Positions 24,948-32,512 of a stretch of 64,000 nt of DNA are shown here, piece by piece; the first letter of the stretch is position 1, and each line of letters starts with the position of its first letter. The stretch covers positions 620,001-684,000 of the forward strand of contig JAEWFC010000030.1 in assembly GCA_023389035.1 (NCBI GenBank), in the 5' to 3' direction. The notes beneath the pieces are model-generated. The model ran no database searches and had not been told where the DNA came from. It saw only the letters and a list, made by a program, of their open reading frames with translations. The DNA is from Acidobacteriota bacterium. GTDB taxonomy: Bacteria > Acidobacteriota > Blastocatellia > Pyrinomonadales > Pyrinomonadaceae. The translations under genes and the position numbers were made by a program.

Positions 24948-25820
24948 TTAGCCCTCCTTATTACCTTTCAATGCCTGATAGATGCGATCAAGGTCGTCAA
25001 ACGTATAGTATTCGATCTCGATCTTTCCGCCGGCACCGCCTTTGGCAGGTTTGATCGTTACACTGGTGCCGAGGGCACGCATCAGTTTGACCTCGGCATG
25101 GCTGATATTCGGGTCTTTCGTTTCCTTTCGGCTGCCCGACTTTGGTGAGGGATTCGCCTCCCGCTCGACGATCTTGACCGTCTTTTCGGTCTCGCGCACC
25201 GATAATCCTTTAGCGATAGCTTCACGTGAGACCAGAGTTTGGAGAAACGGGCTATCGACCATCAAAAGAGCGCGGCCATGACCAGCCGAAAGCTTGCCGT
25301 CCTCGATATTCTTTAGAACCTCGTCCGGCAGCTTAAGTAGCCTCAACGCGGTCGCGATCAAGCTCCGCTCCTTCCCGACCCGCTCCGATACCTGCTCCTG
25401 CGTTAGCCCTATGGTATCAATGAGTCGACGATATGCTTTGGCCTCTTCGATAGGGTTCAGCTCTTGACGCTGTATATTTTCAATAAGCGCGACTTCGAGC
25501 AGTCGGTCGTCCGCGACCTCTTTTACCGTTACGGGTATCTTTCGCAGGCCTGCTCGCTGAGCGGCACGCCAACGACGCTCACCTGCGACGATCTGATATC
25601 TGCCATGCCGCGGACGTACGACAATAGGCTGGACGATCCCGTTCGAGTGGATCGATCTGGCCAGTTCATCTAGAGCTTCGTCGGTGAACCGTGTACGCGG
25701 CTGTTCAGGATTAGGGTCTACAAGGGTGATGTCGACCTCAGTGATCGCATTAGCGACGGCATCTGAAGGGTCTCCACCGAGTAATTCGCTAAGGCCGCGG
25801 CCCAGGGATTGTCTAGCCAT
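24948..25820 (-). CDS. parB: Chromosome partitioning protein ParB
   Basis: DNA-binding CTPase that loads at parS sites and organises the origin region. The 290-residue protein has DPNPEQPRTRFTDEALDELARSI, PIVVRPRHGRYQIVAGERRWRAAQRAG (the GERRWRA CTP/arginine patch) and ALIENIQRQELNPIEEAKAY. A helix-turn-helix follows in LTQEQVSERVGKERSLIATALRLLKLP and DGKLSAGHGRALL. The C-terminal dimer domain is EYYTFDDLDRIYQAL. It overlaps parA by eight bases, and selD begins three bases after its stop, so parA, parB and selD are one transcription unit. Confidence 0.95.
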   Translation of the reverse strand: MARQSLGRGLSELLGGDPSDAVANAITEVDITLVDPNPEQPRTRFTDEALDELARSIHSNGIVQPIVVRPRHGRYQIVAGERRWRAAQRAGLRKIPVTVKEVADDRLLEVALIENIQRQELNPIEEAKAYRRLIDTIGLTQEQVSERVGKERSLIATALRLLKLPDEVLKNIEDGKLSAGHGRALLMVDSPFLQTLVSREAIAKGLSVRETEKTVKIVEREANPSPKSGSRKETKDPNISHAEVKLMRALGTSVTIKPAKGGAGGKIEIEYYTFDDLDRIYQALKGNKEG

Positions 25821-26574
25821 GACTTAAGATCTCCTTGCCCAGTTCAATATAACTCAATGCCCCACGCGACTTCGGATCATATAGCAGGATCGGCTTTCCG
25901 AAGCTCGGCGCCTCTGCCAACCGGACATTTCGGGGGATGACCGTTTTCAGTACCTGCGGTCCGTAAAAGTCCCTAAGATCTTTAGCCACGGCATTTGATA
26001 GGTTAGTACGTTCATCAAACATTGTAAGCAATAAGCCCTCAATGGCCAGGTCTGGGTTCAGCTCTCGTTTAAGACGAGCTAAGGTCTCAAACAGCTCCGT
26101 CACTCCTTCAAGAGCGAAATACTCACATTGGATCGGTACTAGCAGCGAATCTGCCGCGGTAAGGCCATTGACTGTAAGAATGCCGAGGCTAGGTGGACAG
26201 TCAATGATCATATAGTGAAAGAAGTCACGAATGGGGTCAAGAAGGCCTTTTAGCACGCGAGCACGGTCAGGCGAGTCCGCTAACTCGATCTCGATTCCCG
26301 CCAGATTCTTCTCAGCCGGTAAAACCCAGAGTGATGGGATCTCGGTAGGTACCACAAGTTCGCGGACCGATGCTCCGGTGGTCATTGCATGATACAGAGA
26401 TTTTCTTCCGGGACTACGGAGGATCCCGGCGCCCGATGACGCATTTCCTTGCGGATCAGCGTCAATGAGTAACACCTTTTTTCCTTCTGTCGCCATCGCG
26501 GCAGCAAGATTTATGGCCGTAGTTGTTTTACCGACCCCGCCTTTTTGATTAGCGACGGCGATGATCTTTCCCAT
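25813..26574 (-). CDS. parA: Chromosome partitioning ATPase ParA
   Basis: ATPase that moves ParB-parS complexes along the nucleoid. Starts MGKIIAVANQKGGVGKTTTAINLAAA, the deviant Walker A of ParA/MinD/Soj with the signature lysine, then VLLIDADPQGNASSGAG and MIIDCPPSLGILTVNGL. The length of 253 residues is that of chromosomal Soj-type ParA without an N-terminal regulatory domain. The ATG at 26574 is chosen because the family begins here; a longer frame adds 15 unconserved residues. Two palindromes resembling ParB sites lie upstream. Confidence 0.95.
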   Translation of the reverse strand: MGKIIAVANQKGGVGKTTTAINLAAAMATEGKKVLLIDADPQGNASSGAGILRSPGRKSLYHAMTTGASVRELVVPTEIPSLWVLPAEKNLAGIEIELADSPDRARVLKGLLDPIRDFFHYMIIDCPPSLGILTVNGLTAADSLLVPIQCEYFALEGVTELFETLARLKRELNPDLAIEGLLLTMFDERTNLSNAVAKDLRDFYGPQVLKTVIPRNVRLAEAPSFGKPILLYDPKSRGALSYIELGKEILSHG

Positions 26575-26626
26575 ATTTGCGGTTGAACTTAAGATAACAT
26601 ACGGACGGTCGCAATTCACTTAGCGG

Positions 26627-26668
26627 TGTGGTACGTACCACAAATAATAAAACGTGGAACGTACCACA
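26627..26668. promoter_or_regulatory. Two palindromic parS-like sites ahead of parA
   Basis: Between mnmG and parA lie TGTGGTACGTACCACA (26627-26642), a perfect 16-bp palindrome, and CGTGGAACGTACCACA (26653-26668), an imperfect copy, 26 bp centre to centre. They keep the TGT...ACGT...ACA frame of the usual parS TGTTTCACGTGAAACA (10 of 16 positions) but differ at the inner positions. They could be ParB sites with altered specificity or operators for parA autoregulation. Confidence 0.6.
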
Positions 26669-26672
26669 AATA

Positions 26673-28553
26673 TTAAGAGCCGCCCTGAGTCTGCGCAGTG
26701 AGGTGTACAAGAACGGTTGATATAGCAGCGGGCGTCAAGCCGCCGATCTTCTTAACCTGCGCGAAGTTTCGAGGTTGAGCCCGTTCGAGCCGCTCGATCA
26801 TTTCATTCGAGAGACCGCTGATACAGTCGAATCGAAAACTCTCAGGCACCTTCAAGGCATCGTGGTGGTTAACTCGCTCATTCGCCATTTTCTGCTTATC
26901 GATATATCCCGAGTAGAGCGAATCGGCAAGCGCTGTATCCAGATCAGACTCTCTGATATCGGCTCTTACGCTCTGAGGCAACAATCGGATCAACAGATCA
27001 CGTTCAACGCCCGACCGCATCGCTAGTTGAGAAATAGTAAACGCATCGCCTAGATCGACACCCAGCAGTTCCGACACACCAGCATATTCGACCGAAGACC
27101 GTTTGAATCGCGTGCCATCGAGTGCGTTTCGCAATGCAGCAAGGCGGTCACGTTTTGCATTGAACCTTTCCCACTCAGTATCGCCTACAAGCCCGATCTC
27201 ACGGCCTAGCGGGCTGAGACGCTCGTCCGCGTTATCGTGGCGAAGCGTCAGCCTGGCCTCCGCCCGTGAGGTGAATAGTCGGTAGGGCTCGTCAACGCCA
27301 TGTTGTATAAGGTCATCTGCAAGCACGCCAATATAGGCTTCATCTCGTTGCAGAATAAAGGGTTTCCGACGTCCCACGTAACCAGCGGCGTTGATCCCGG
27401 CTAGCAAACCCTGACATGCTGCCTCTTCGTAACCGGTCGTCCCATTGATCTGGCCCGCCAGAAAGAGACCTTCGACTCGTGTGGAGCCCATCGTAGGCCG
27501 CAATTCTCGCGGATCTACAAAGTCGTACTCGATCGCGTAGCCCGGACGAATGATCTGAACAGATTCAAAACCTGGAATCATCCGCAGCAGCTCAAGCTGT
27601 AGAGCGGATGGCAGCGAAGTCGAAAATCCATTAAGGTAGACCTCATTCGTTTCGCGACCTTCCGGTTCGAGGAAAAGCTGATGCCGATCCTTCTCGCCAA
27701 ACTTGACCACCTTATCCTCGATCGAAGGACAGTACCGAGGCCCTACGCCTTTAATCTTTCCTGAATAAAGAGGCGACTGGTTAAGGTTTCCGCTGATCGA
27801 ATCATGCAGCCGCTTATTTGTATAACCGATGAAACATTGTATCTGCGACTGCTCAATGCGTTCCGTGGCGAATGAGAACGGTACAGGCTTTTCGTCTGCC
27901 GGCTGAGGCTCAAAAGCATCCCAATCGATGGTCCTGCCGTCAAGCCGCGGCGGTGTCCCGGTCTTGAGGCGCCCGACCGGAAAACCGAGGGCTTTTAGGG
28001 ATTCAGCCAGTTCGATCGAAGCGGGTTCCCCCGCCCGGCCCGCTGAATACGTTTCGCGCCCCGTATGAATAGTGCCGTTTAGAAAAGTCCCCGTAGCGAT
28101 CACGACCGACCTTGCTCCGAGTCGACGAGAATCCTGCAGTTTAACCCCTATAACCTGATTATTTTCAACGATTAGGTCAACGACAGTGCCTTGGCGGAGA
28201 TGCAGGTTTGGGGTTGTCTCGAGCACCCGACGCATTTCAGTGCGATAGAGGCTACGGTCGGCCTGGGCTCGCGGCGATTGGACCGCGGGACCACGTGAGC
28301 GGTTCAGCAGGCGAAACTGAATACCTGTCCGATCAATGACGCGTCCCATTATCCCGCCGAGTGCGTCTATCTCACGAACCACGTGTCCCTTCGCGATGCC
28401 TCCGATCGCCGGATTGCATGACATCTGCCCGATCAAGTCGAGGTTCAATGTGACAAGCGCGGTTTCCGCGCCGAGGCGCGCAGACGCTGACGCCGCCTCG
28501 CACCCTGCGTGGCCGGCTCCGATGACTATCACATCAAAGCTTTCGTCAAACAT
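26673..28553 (-). CDS. mnmG: tRNA uridine 5-carboxymethylaminomethyl modification enzyme MnmG
   Basis: With MnmE (also in this window) it installs cmnm5 at U34 of several tRNAs. The 626-residue protein has the FAD motif DVIVIGAGHAGCEAASASARLG, MSCNPAIGGIAKGHVVREIDALGG, the GRLKTGTPPRLDGRTIDW segment with GTPPR, PYRLFTSRAEARLTLRHDNAD and the C-terminal helical domain. The ATG at 28553 is the natural start; an upstream TTG would fall inside the preceding terminator. mnmG followed by parA-parB is a conserved order near origins; the usual rsmG is absent here. Confidence 0.95.
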   Translation of the reverse strand: MFDESFDVIVIGAGHAGCEAASASARLGAETALVTLNLDLIGQMSCNPAIGGIAKGHVVREIDALGGIMGRVIDRTGIQFRLLNRSRGPAVQSPRAQADRSLYRTEMRRVLETTPNLHLRQGTVVDLIVENNQVIGVKLQDSRRLGARSVVIATGTFLNGTIHTGRETYSAGRAGEPASIELAESLKALGFPVGRLKTGTPPRLDGRTIDWDAFEPQPADEKPVPFSFATERIEQSQIQCFIGYTNKRLHDSISGNLNQSPLYSGKIKGVGPRYCPSIEDKVVKFGEKDRHQLFLEPEGRETNEVYLNGFSTSLPSALQLELLRMIPGFESVQIIRPGYAIEYDFVDPRELRPTMGSTRVEGLFLAGQINGTTGYEEAACQGLLAGINAAGYVGRRKPFILQRDEAYIGVLADDLIQHGVDEPYRLFTSRAEARLTLRHDNADERLSPLGREIGLVGDTEWERFNAKRDRLAALRNALDGTRFKRSSVEYAGVSELLGVDLGDAFTISQLAMRSGVERDLLIRLLPQSVRADIRESDLDTALADSLYSGYIDKQKMANERVNHHDALKVPESFRFDCISGLSNEMIERLERAQPRNFAQVKKIGGLTPAAISTVLVHLTAQTQGGS

Positions 28554-28566
28554 ATATGGCGAAATC

Positions 28567-28599
28567 AAAAGCGCGTGGTCAGCTTTCCCACGCGCTTTT
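28567..28599 (-). terminator. Terminator after the TssBC gene
   Basis: AAAAGCGCGTGG pairs perfectly with CCACGCGCTTTT over 12 bp with a 9-nt loop. It separates the sheath gene from mnmG, whose ATG lies 14 bases further on. Confidence 0.85.
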
Positions 28600-28658
28600 C
28601 AGCAAACTTTAGATTGTAGTTTAATCGGCGTTCTTTGCCAATAAAAATAACGCTGCGG

Positions 28659-30155
28659 CTAATGCCACATACCTTTGAGCGGCTTCATCGCGACAGATTG
28701 AAATCTTGCGAGCCGTACCTTATCTGTGTTCTTAAACGATACCAGCGGCATGAGGCCGAGTTCCAAAAGATGTTCTACCGCATTTTCGGTCAACAGCACC
28801 TCGCCGCAGGGTTTGAAGACCGTTTCCGTTCCGTCCTTATATACGTGCGTCGGCAGTCCTTCGGTATCTTGTGGCATCGATCCGCTCATCTGCCATCCAT
28901 TCGAACTGTATCCAGCAGCGAGCAGTTGTCCCGCGATGAAGGCGGCGTTCGACCATAGATACTTGTCATGCTCTATAGTGCGGTCGAACTCTTCAAAGTG
29001 AAACGATTCCAGCGGATCGGTATCCGCTCCATACGGGAGCCTCGATAAGAAACGTGGCATCGTCATGGCCAAATATGACGACTCGCCCTGTCGCATCAAC
29101 GCGGTCCAAAGCTTGCCGGTATCCGACTCGCCTTTCGTGTCCCACTGTTGCGGGTCGGGCTTTGCAGCGATCGACTGAATGCCTAAGAACTCCGGCCGCA
29201 CATGCGAAATGAATGGGGCGTTAGCGACAGCCGCAAGCTTTGAAATCCGGATCAGCGTCGCGATGTCATCAATATCCGTATGGAACGAGTAGTTCCCGAT
29301 CATCGCGGCCCATGGTTCGCCATCGGGGATCTCGATCGTGTCCCGGATCAGGTGCTTGTACAAGAATGTGTTTGCCAACGTTTCCGAAGATTTGAGATCT
29401 TCGCTCAGTTCGGCCTGTGCAGCCTGCAGAATAAAGAGCTTCAGATCAGATGCTGTCTCGGTGCGGCGCACCAAAAAATAAAGCCCGCGCCACGACGCTT
29501 CGAGCTGCTGAAACTTCTTATCGTGCAAGATCAGCCTCATGAGCGAACCGGTGGCGTTGTCAACGGCACTGACGTAACCTGAGCGTTCGCTATCATTTAC
29601 GGATACTAAATAGGGTCGCACGAGCTCGCTGATCAAACTGCCAAGCTCGCCGGCGGGCTTTGCGTGCTTCACTGTGCTGCCGGAAGGCTGATCAAGTATC
29701 GACTCGAGAAGTCCTTCCGATGTTGCGGGGTCGGGTTCGTCCGAGGTCTGCTGCTCGGAAACCTCACCCGCGGAAAAGCGTTCCCGCACTTCTCGTGCGG
29801 CTTGGTAAAAGGTGTCTTCGCCGTTAAGCAGCTTTCGCATTCTTCGCAGCTCAGCGAACTCCGGAACGCGTTCAAAGATGTGGTCGGGATGGAAATCATC
29901 GAGCGAGCGAAACTCCAGGTCGATCGCGTTACCGTCGTCGGTATCTATTCTGAGTTTGACGCCGAGACGCTCCAGGACCTCATCGAAATTGTCACGGTCG
30001 ATCTCGATCGGGCTGCGGCCGTCGAGCGGGCGCGTTTCGCCATCGCCGATCCAGTCGCCCATCACAAGCATCCGAAACGGAGGTTCTTCTATTAGGCCGG
30101 TCTTGGAGCTTTCAAGTGTAAAGACTGCTTCTAGCGGGGAATCGGTGTCCTGCAT
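28659..30155 (-). CDS. Fused TssB-TssC (VipA-VipB) contractile sheath-like protein
   Basis: A 498-residue fusion of the two type VI secretion sheath subunits. Residues 25-115 are TssB/VipA-like: FRMLVMGDWIGDGETRPLDG, PIEIDRDNFDEVLERLGVKL and LDDFHPDHIFERVPEFAELRRMRKLL. From about 185 the TssC/VipB part follows: KFQQLEASWRGLYFLVRRTE, LANTFLYKHLIRDTIEI, GEPWAAMIGNYSF, AVANAPFISHVRPEFLGI and SSYLAMTMPRFLSRLPYG. It ends LARFQSVAMKPLKGMWH, which I believe is the natural end of one TssC subfamily. No other type VI genes are near; neighbours are a PilZ protein and mnmG. Transcribed alone with its own terminator. Confidence 0.85.
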   Translation of the reverse strand: MQDTDSPLEAVFTLESSKTGLIEEPPFRMLVMGDWIGDGETRPLDGRSPIEIDRDNFDEVLERLGVKLRIDTDDGNAIDLEFRSLDDFHPDHIFERVPEFAELRRMRKLLNGEDTFYQAAREVRERFSAGEVSEQQTSDEPDPATSEGLLESILDQPSGSTVKHAKPAGELGSLISELVRPYLVSVNDSERSGYVSAVDNATGSLMRLILHDKKFQQLEASWRGLYFLVRRTETASDLKLFILQAAQAELSEDLKSSETLANTFLYKHLIRDTIEIPDGEPWAAMIGNYSFHTDIDDIATLIRISKLAAVANAPFISHVRPEFLGIQSIAAKPDPQQWDTKGESDTGKLWTALMRQGESSYLAMTMPRFLSRLPYGADTDPLESFHFEEFDRTIEHDKYLWSNAAFIAGQLLAAGYSSNGWQMSGSMPQDTEGLPTHVYKDGTETVFKPCGEVLLTENAVEHLLELGLMPLVSFKNTDKVRLARFQSVAMKPLKGMWH

Positions 30156-30212
30156 ACCGAAGTACTATCTGCATTTAGCCTCGGCTTGTCAATAAATCGA
30201 GCAAGCCGGACA

Positions 30213-30509
30213 CTATTCGGCGGGCATTGATCTGCGGACGAACTCGGTCTGTTCTTCGGTGAGACGTGTAAAGCTGATACCGAAACCGAAACCCTCAAGA
30301 ACGTACGCCACTTCGCCGGTGAACGTGAGAGTCTCACCATTGGCATCGATCAGGTCGAACGAAACCTGTTCACCGGCTGTGAAATTTGTCATCGATTCGA
30401 CATAGCAGCCGCCAAGGCTTAGGTCGCTTATACGTGACTCGCGCCGTCCGACGGACGATTCCAGTACCGCGTCCATCGCAACGTCCTTTCGTTCATCTTT
30501 TCTCGGCAT
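30213..30509 (-). CDS. PilZ-domain protein (c-di-GMP receptor)
   Basis: A small single-domain PilZ protein of 98 residues. The bipartite c-di-GMP site is visible: RKDER (RxxxR) at the very N-terminus and DLSLGGCYVE (D/NxSxxG) about 25 residues later, followed by beta strands including GEQVSFDLIDANGETLTFTGEVAYV and GFGISFTRL. MPRKDERK at 30509 is preferred as start; 30536 would add nine residues. It lies 57 bases upstream of the sheath gene on the same strand and may be co-transcribed with it. The window also encodes a receiver-GGDEF-EAL protein, so c-di-GMP signalling is present. Confidence 0.82.
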   Translation of the reverse strand: MPRKDERKDVAMDAVLESSVGRRESRISDLSLGGCYVESMTNFTAGEQVSFDLIDANGETLTFTGEVAYVLEGFGFGISFTRLTEEQTEFVRRSMPAE

Positions 30510-30733
30510 AGGGAAAATGGAATTGTCGGGCCGCATAGCGCGAGCCTCTTCTATTATAGAAATGTCGAAACACGTACTGATTTCGATTTGTCAGACCGCT
30601 CGGTGCGACCGGCGTCACATCGCATAACACAAGCTTTCGATATTATAAACACAGTGCCCGGTATTTGTGGTATTCCTCTTCGGCGGCGATTCCGTTAACT
30701 ACGGCAGATTAGTGTAGAATTCTAATCAATTAT

Positions 30734-31660
30734 ATGAAGATATTGATCGCTTACGACGGTTCGAAATGTTCTGAAGCGGCTCTTGATGACCTGGCAAAGG
30801 CCGGGCTGCCTTCCGATGGTGATGCTCAGGTGATCACGGTCGCCGAAGTATGGCTTCCGCCATCGCAGGGTATCGACGGTTCGGTCAACGACGACCGTAT
30901 CGAGGCCTTGCTGGAACATGCTCGTGAAAAGGGGCGGGCGCTGGTTGACGCTGCCGAACAGAATGCGGCGAGGGCGGTCGAGCGTCTCCGGCGGATACTT
31001 CCGTCTTGGAGCATCAACAGCCAGACGACCTATGGTTCGCCCGCCTGGGAAATACTGCGAGCGGCGGATTCATCGGAAGCCGATCTGATCGTTGTGGGTT
31101 CGCAGGGACATTCTGCGATCTCGCGACTGATACTTGGCAGCATTTCGCAAAAGGTCTTGACCGAAGCACACTGCTCGGTGCGAGTAGCTCGCGGAAAGAT
31201 CGAGACCGAACCATCGGCGATCCGCATCGCGATCGGGTTTGACAGCACAAAAGGCGCTCAGGCGGCCGTAGAGGCAGTGGCTAAAAGGTCATGGCCCGAG
31301 GGTACACAAGTTCGTCTGATCTCAGTGATGCAGGATGCAGCACCGACGATCATTGGGAAATTCGTACCGGCGATCGTGACCGCCGTCGATGACGTTAACG
31401 ATGCCGAGCATGCAGTGCTTACAGAACTCGCGACATCCGCTCTCGAACGGCTGAAAGCCGCAGGCCTCGAGGCTGAGATGCACATAGAATCAGGAGTGCC
31501 GAAGGCCGCTCTCGTCGAACATGCCGAAGCGTGGAACGCAGACTCGATCTTTGTCGGAGCGAACGCGTTTGGCAGCCGGCTTGAAAGGTTCATGATCGGC
31601 AGCACCTCATCAGCAGTCGCAGCTCGAGCTCACTGCACAGTCGAAGTCGTACGTCACTGA
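30734..31660 (+). CDS. Tandem universal stress protein
   Basis: A 308-residue protein of two UspA domains. The first begins MKILIAYDGSKCSEAALDDLAK and has the ATP-binding loop VVGSQGHSAISRLILGSISQKVL. The second begins RIAIGFDSTKGAQAAVEAV and ends FVGANAFGSRLERFMIGSTSSAVAA. Both keep the G-x2-G-x9-G-S/T pattern or close to it, so at least the first domain probably binds ATP. Single gene, cytosolic, role in stress tolerance by family. Nothing visible links it to its neighbours. Confidence 0.88.
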   Translation: MKILIAYDGSKCSEAALDDLAKAGLPSDGDAQVITVAEVWLPPSQGIDGSVNDDRIEALLEHAREKGRALVDAAEQNAARAVERLRRILPSWSINSQTTYGSPAWEILRAADSSEADLIVVGSQGHSAISRLILGSISQKVLTEAHCSVRVARGKIETEPSAIRIAIGFDSTKGAQAAVEAVAKRSWPEGTQVRLISVMQDAAPTIIGKFVPAIVTAVDDVNDAEHAVLTELATSALERLKAAGLEAEMHIESGVPKAALVEHAEAWNADSIFVGANAFGSRLERFMIGSTSSAVAARAHCTVEVVRH

Positions 31661-31705
31661 TCGTCGCTCATGCGCAAGAACAAAGGCAGGCGCAGGGCTG
31701 CTTTT

Positions 31706-32410
31706 TTATTGCAGCGAGCGGGCGACGTAGACCGAATTCACCGAGTTTGCGCCGGTGTACGGGTTCGGAAATTCGACATCGTGCCCAGCGGCTAAGCCAA
31801 ACGCCTCTTTCAATCGCTCAAGGAATTCGTCATCGACCGGATCGTTCGACCAGAGGGCGAATGAACCACCGGGCTTGATCTGCCGCTTGAGTGACCTAAG
31901 TCCATCCGCCTTATAAAAGCTCTCGTTATTTCCATCGAGGAAATGGCGGGGCGAATGGTCGATATCGACGACCACAGCATCAAACTGTCTCGAGGTATCG
32001 AACTCGTCAAGGCCTGTACGCGACAGTTCAAAGAAATCACCCTGCCGAAGTTCGCAGCGAGGATCTGAGCTGAGGAACGGACCTACCGGAACGATCCCGC
32101 TCGAGTGCCAGCCGATGACCTCCTGAAAAAGATCGATCACCAAAAGCGATCGGACCGCAGGATTCTCGAAGACGGCCGCGGCGGTATAACCGAGGCCAAG
32201 CCCGCCGACGACGATGTCAAGATCACCGCTTAGTCCCGCGAGGCCCAGATGTGCAAGCTGTCTCTCGCCCTCGGTGAAGAGGCTGGACATCAGATACTCG
32301 CTGCCCAGTTTTACCTCGAATATCTCGACATTTTTAAGCCGCGGCTCGAGCCGCCTGCGAAGCGTAAGCTCGCCTAATGAAGTCTCGTGATGTGCCAGCT
32401 CCTCGATCAT
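31706..32410 (-). CDS. Spermidine-synthase-like SAM-binding protein
   Basis: A 234-residue protein with the Rossmann fold of spermidine synthase-like methyltransferases: LDIVVGGLGLGYTAAAVFEN (SAM loop), SLLVIDLFQEVIGWHS, CELRQGDFFEL and AVVVDIDHSPRHFLD. The DxPDP catalytic motif of true spermidine synthases is replaced by DIDHSP, so aminopropyl transfer is uncertain. Similar soluble proteins are annotated as spermidine synthase family in many genomes. It is distant from the speD operon, with its own terminator region, and no functional link is shown. Confidence 0.75.
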   Translation of the reverse strand: MIEELAHHETSLGELTLRRRLEPRLKNVEIFEVKLGSEYLMSSLFTEGERQLAHLGLAGLSGDLDIVVGGLGLGYTAAAVFENPAVRSLLVIDLFQEVIGWHSSGIVPVGPFLSSDPRCELRQGDFFELSRTGLDEFDTSRQFDAVVVDIDHSPRHFLDGNNESFYKADGLRSLKRQIKPGGSFALWSNDPVDDEFLERLKEAFGLAAGHDVEFPNPYTGANSVNSVYVARSLQ

Positions 32411-32463
32411 CTTATATTTCCCGTGTTCCGGTTAAGGTAGCATTAGGGATCCGTATCTGTGAA

Positions 32464-32492
32464 AAGAGGCAGCCCACGATGGACTGCCTCTT
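32464..32492 (-). terminator. Terminator after the TonB-receptor gene
   Basis: Hmm-free strong hairpin: AAGAGGCAG pairs with CTGCCTCTT over 9 bp, followed on the minus strand by CTTTTC. It lies 21 bases after the receptor stop codon and insulates it from the spermidine-synthase-like start region downstream. Confidence 0.75.
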
Positions 32493-32512
32493 AAGTTGGG
32501 TAGGTTGGGAAA

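Noticed and set aside
31706..32410. The second spermidine-synthase-like gene as part of the speD system
   Set aside because: It lies 12 kb away, lacks the DxPDP motif and shares no regulatory element with the operon that I can see.
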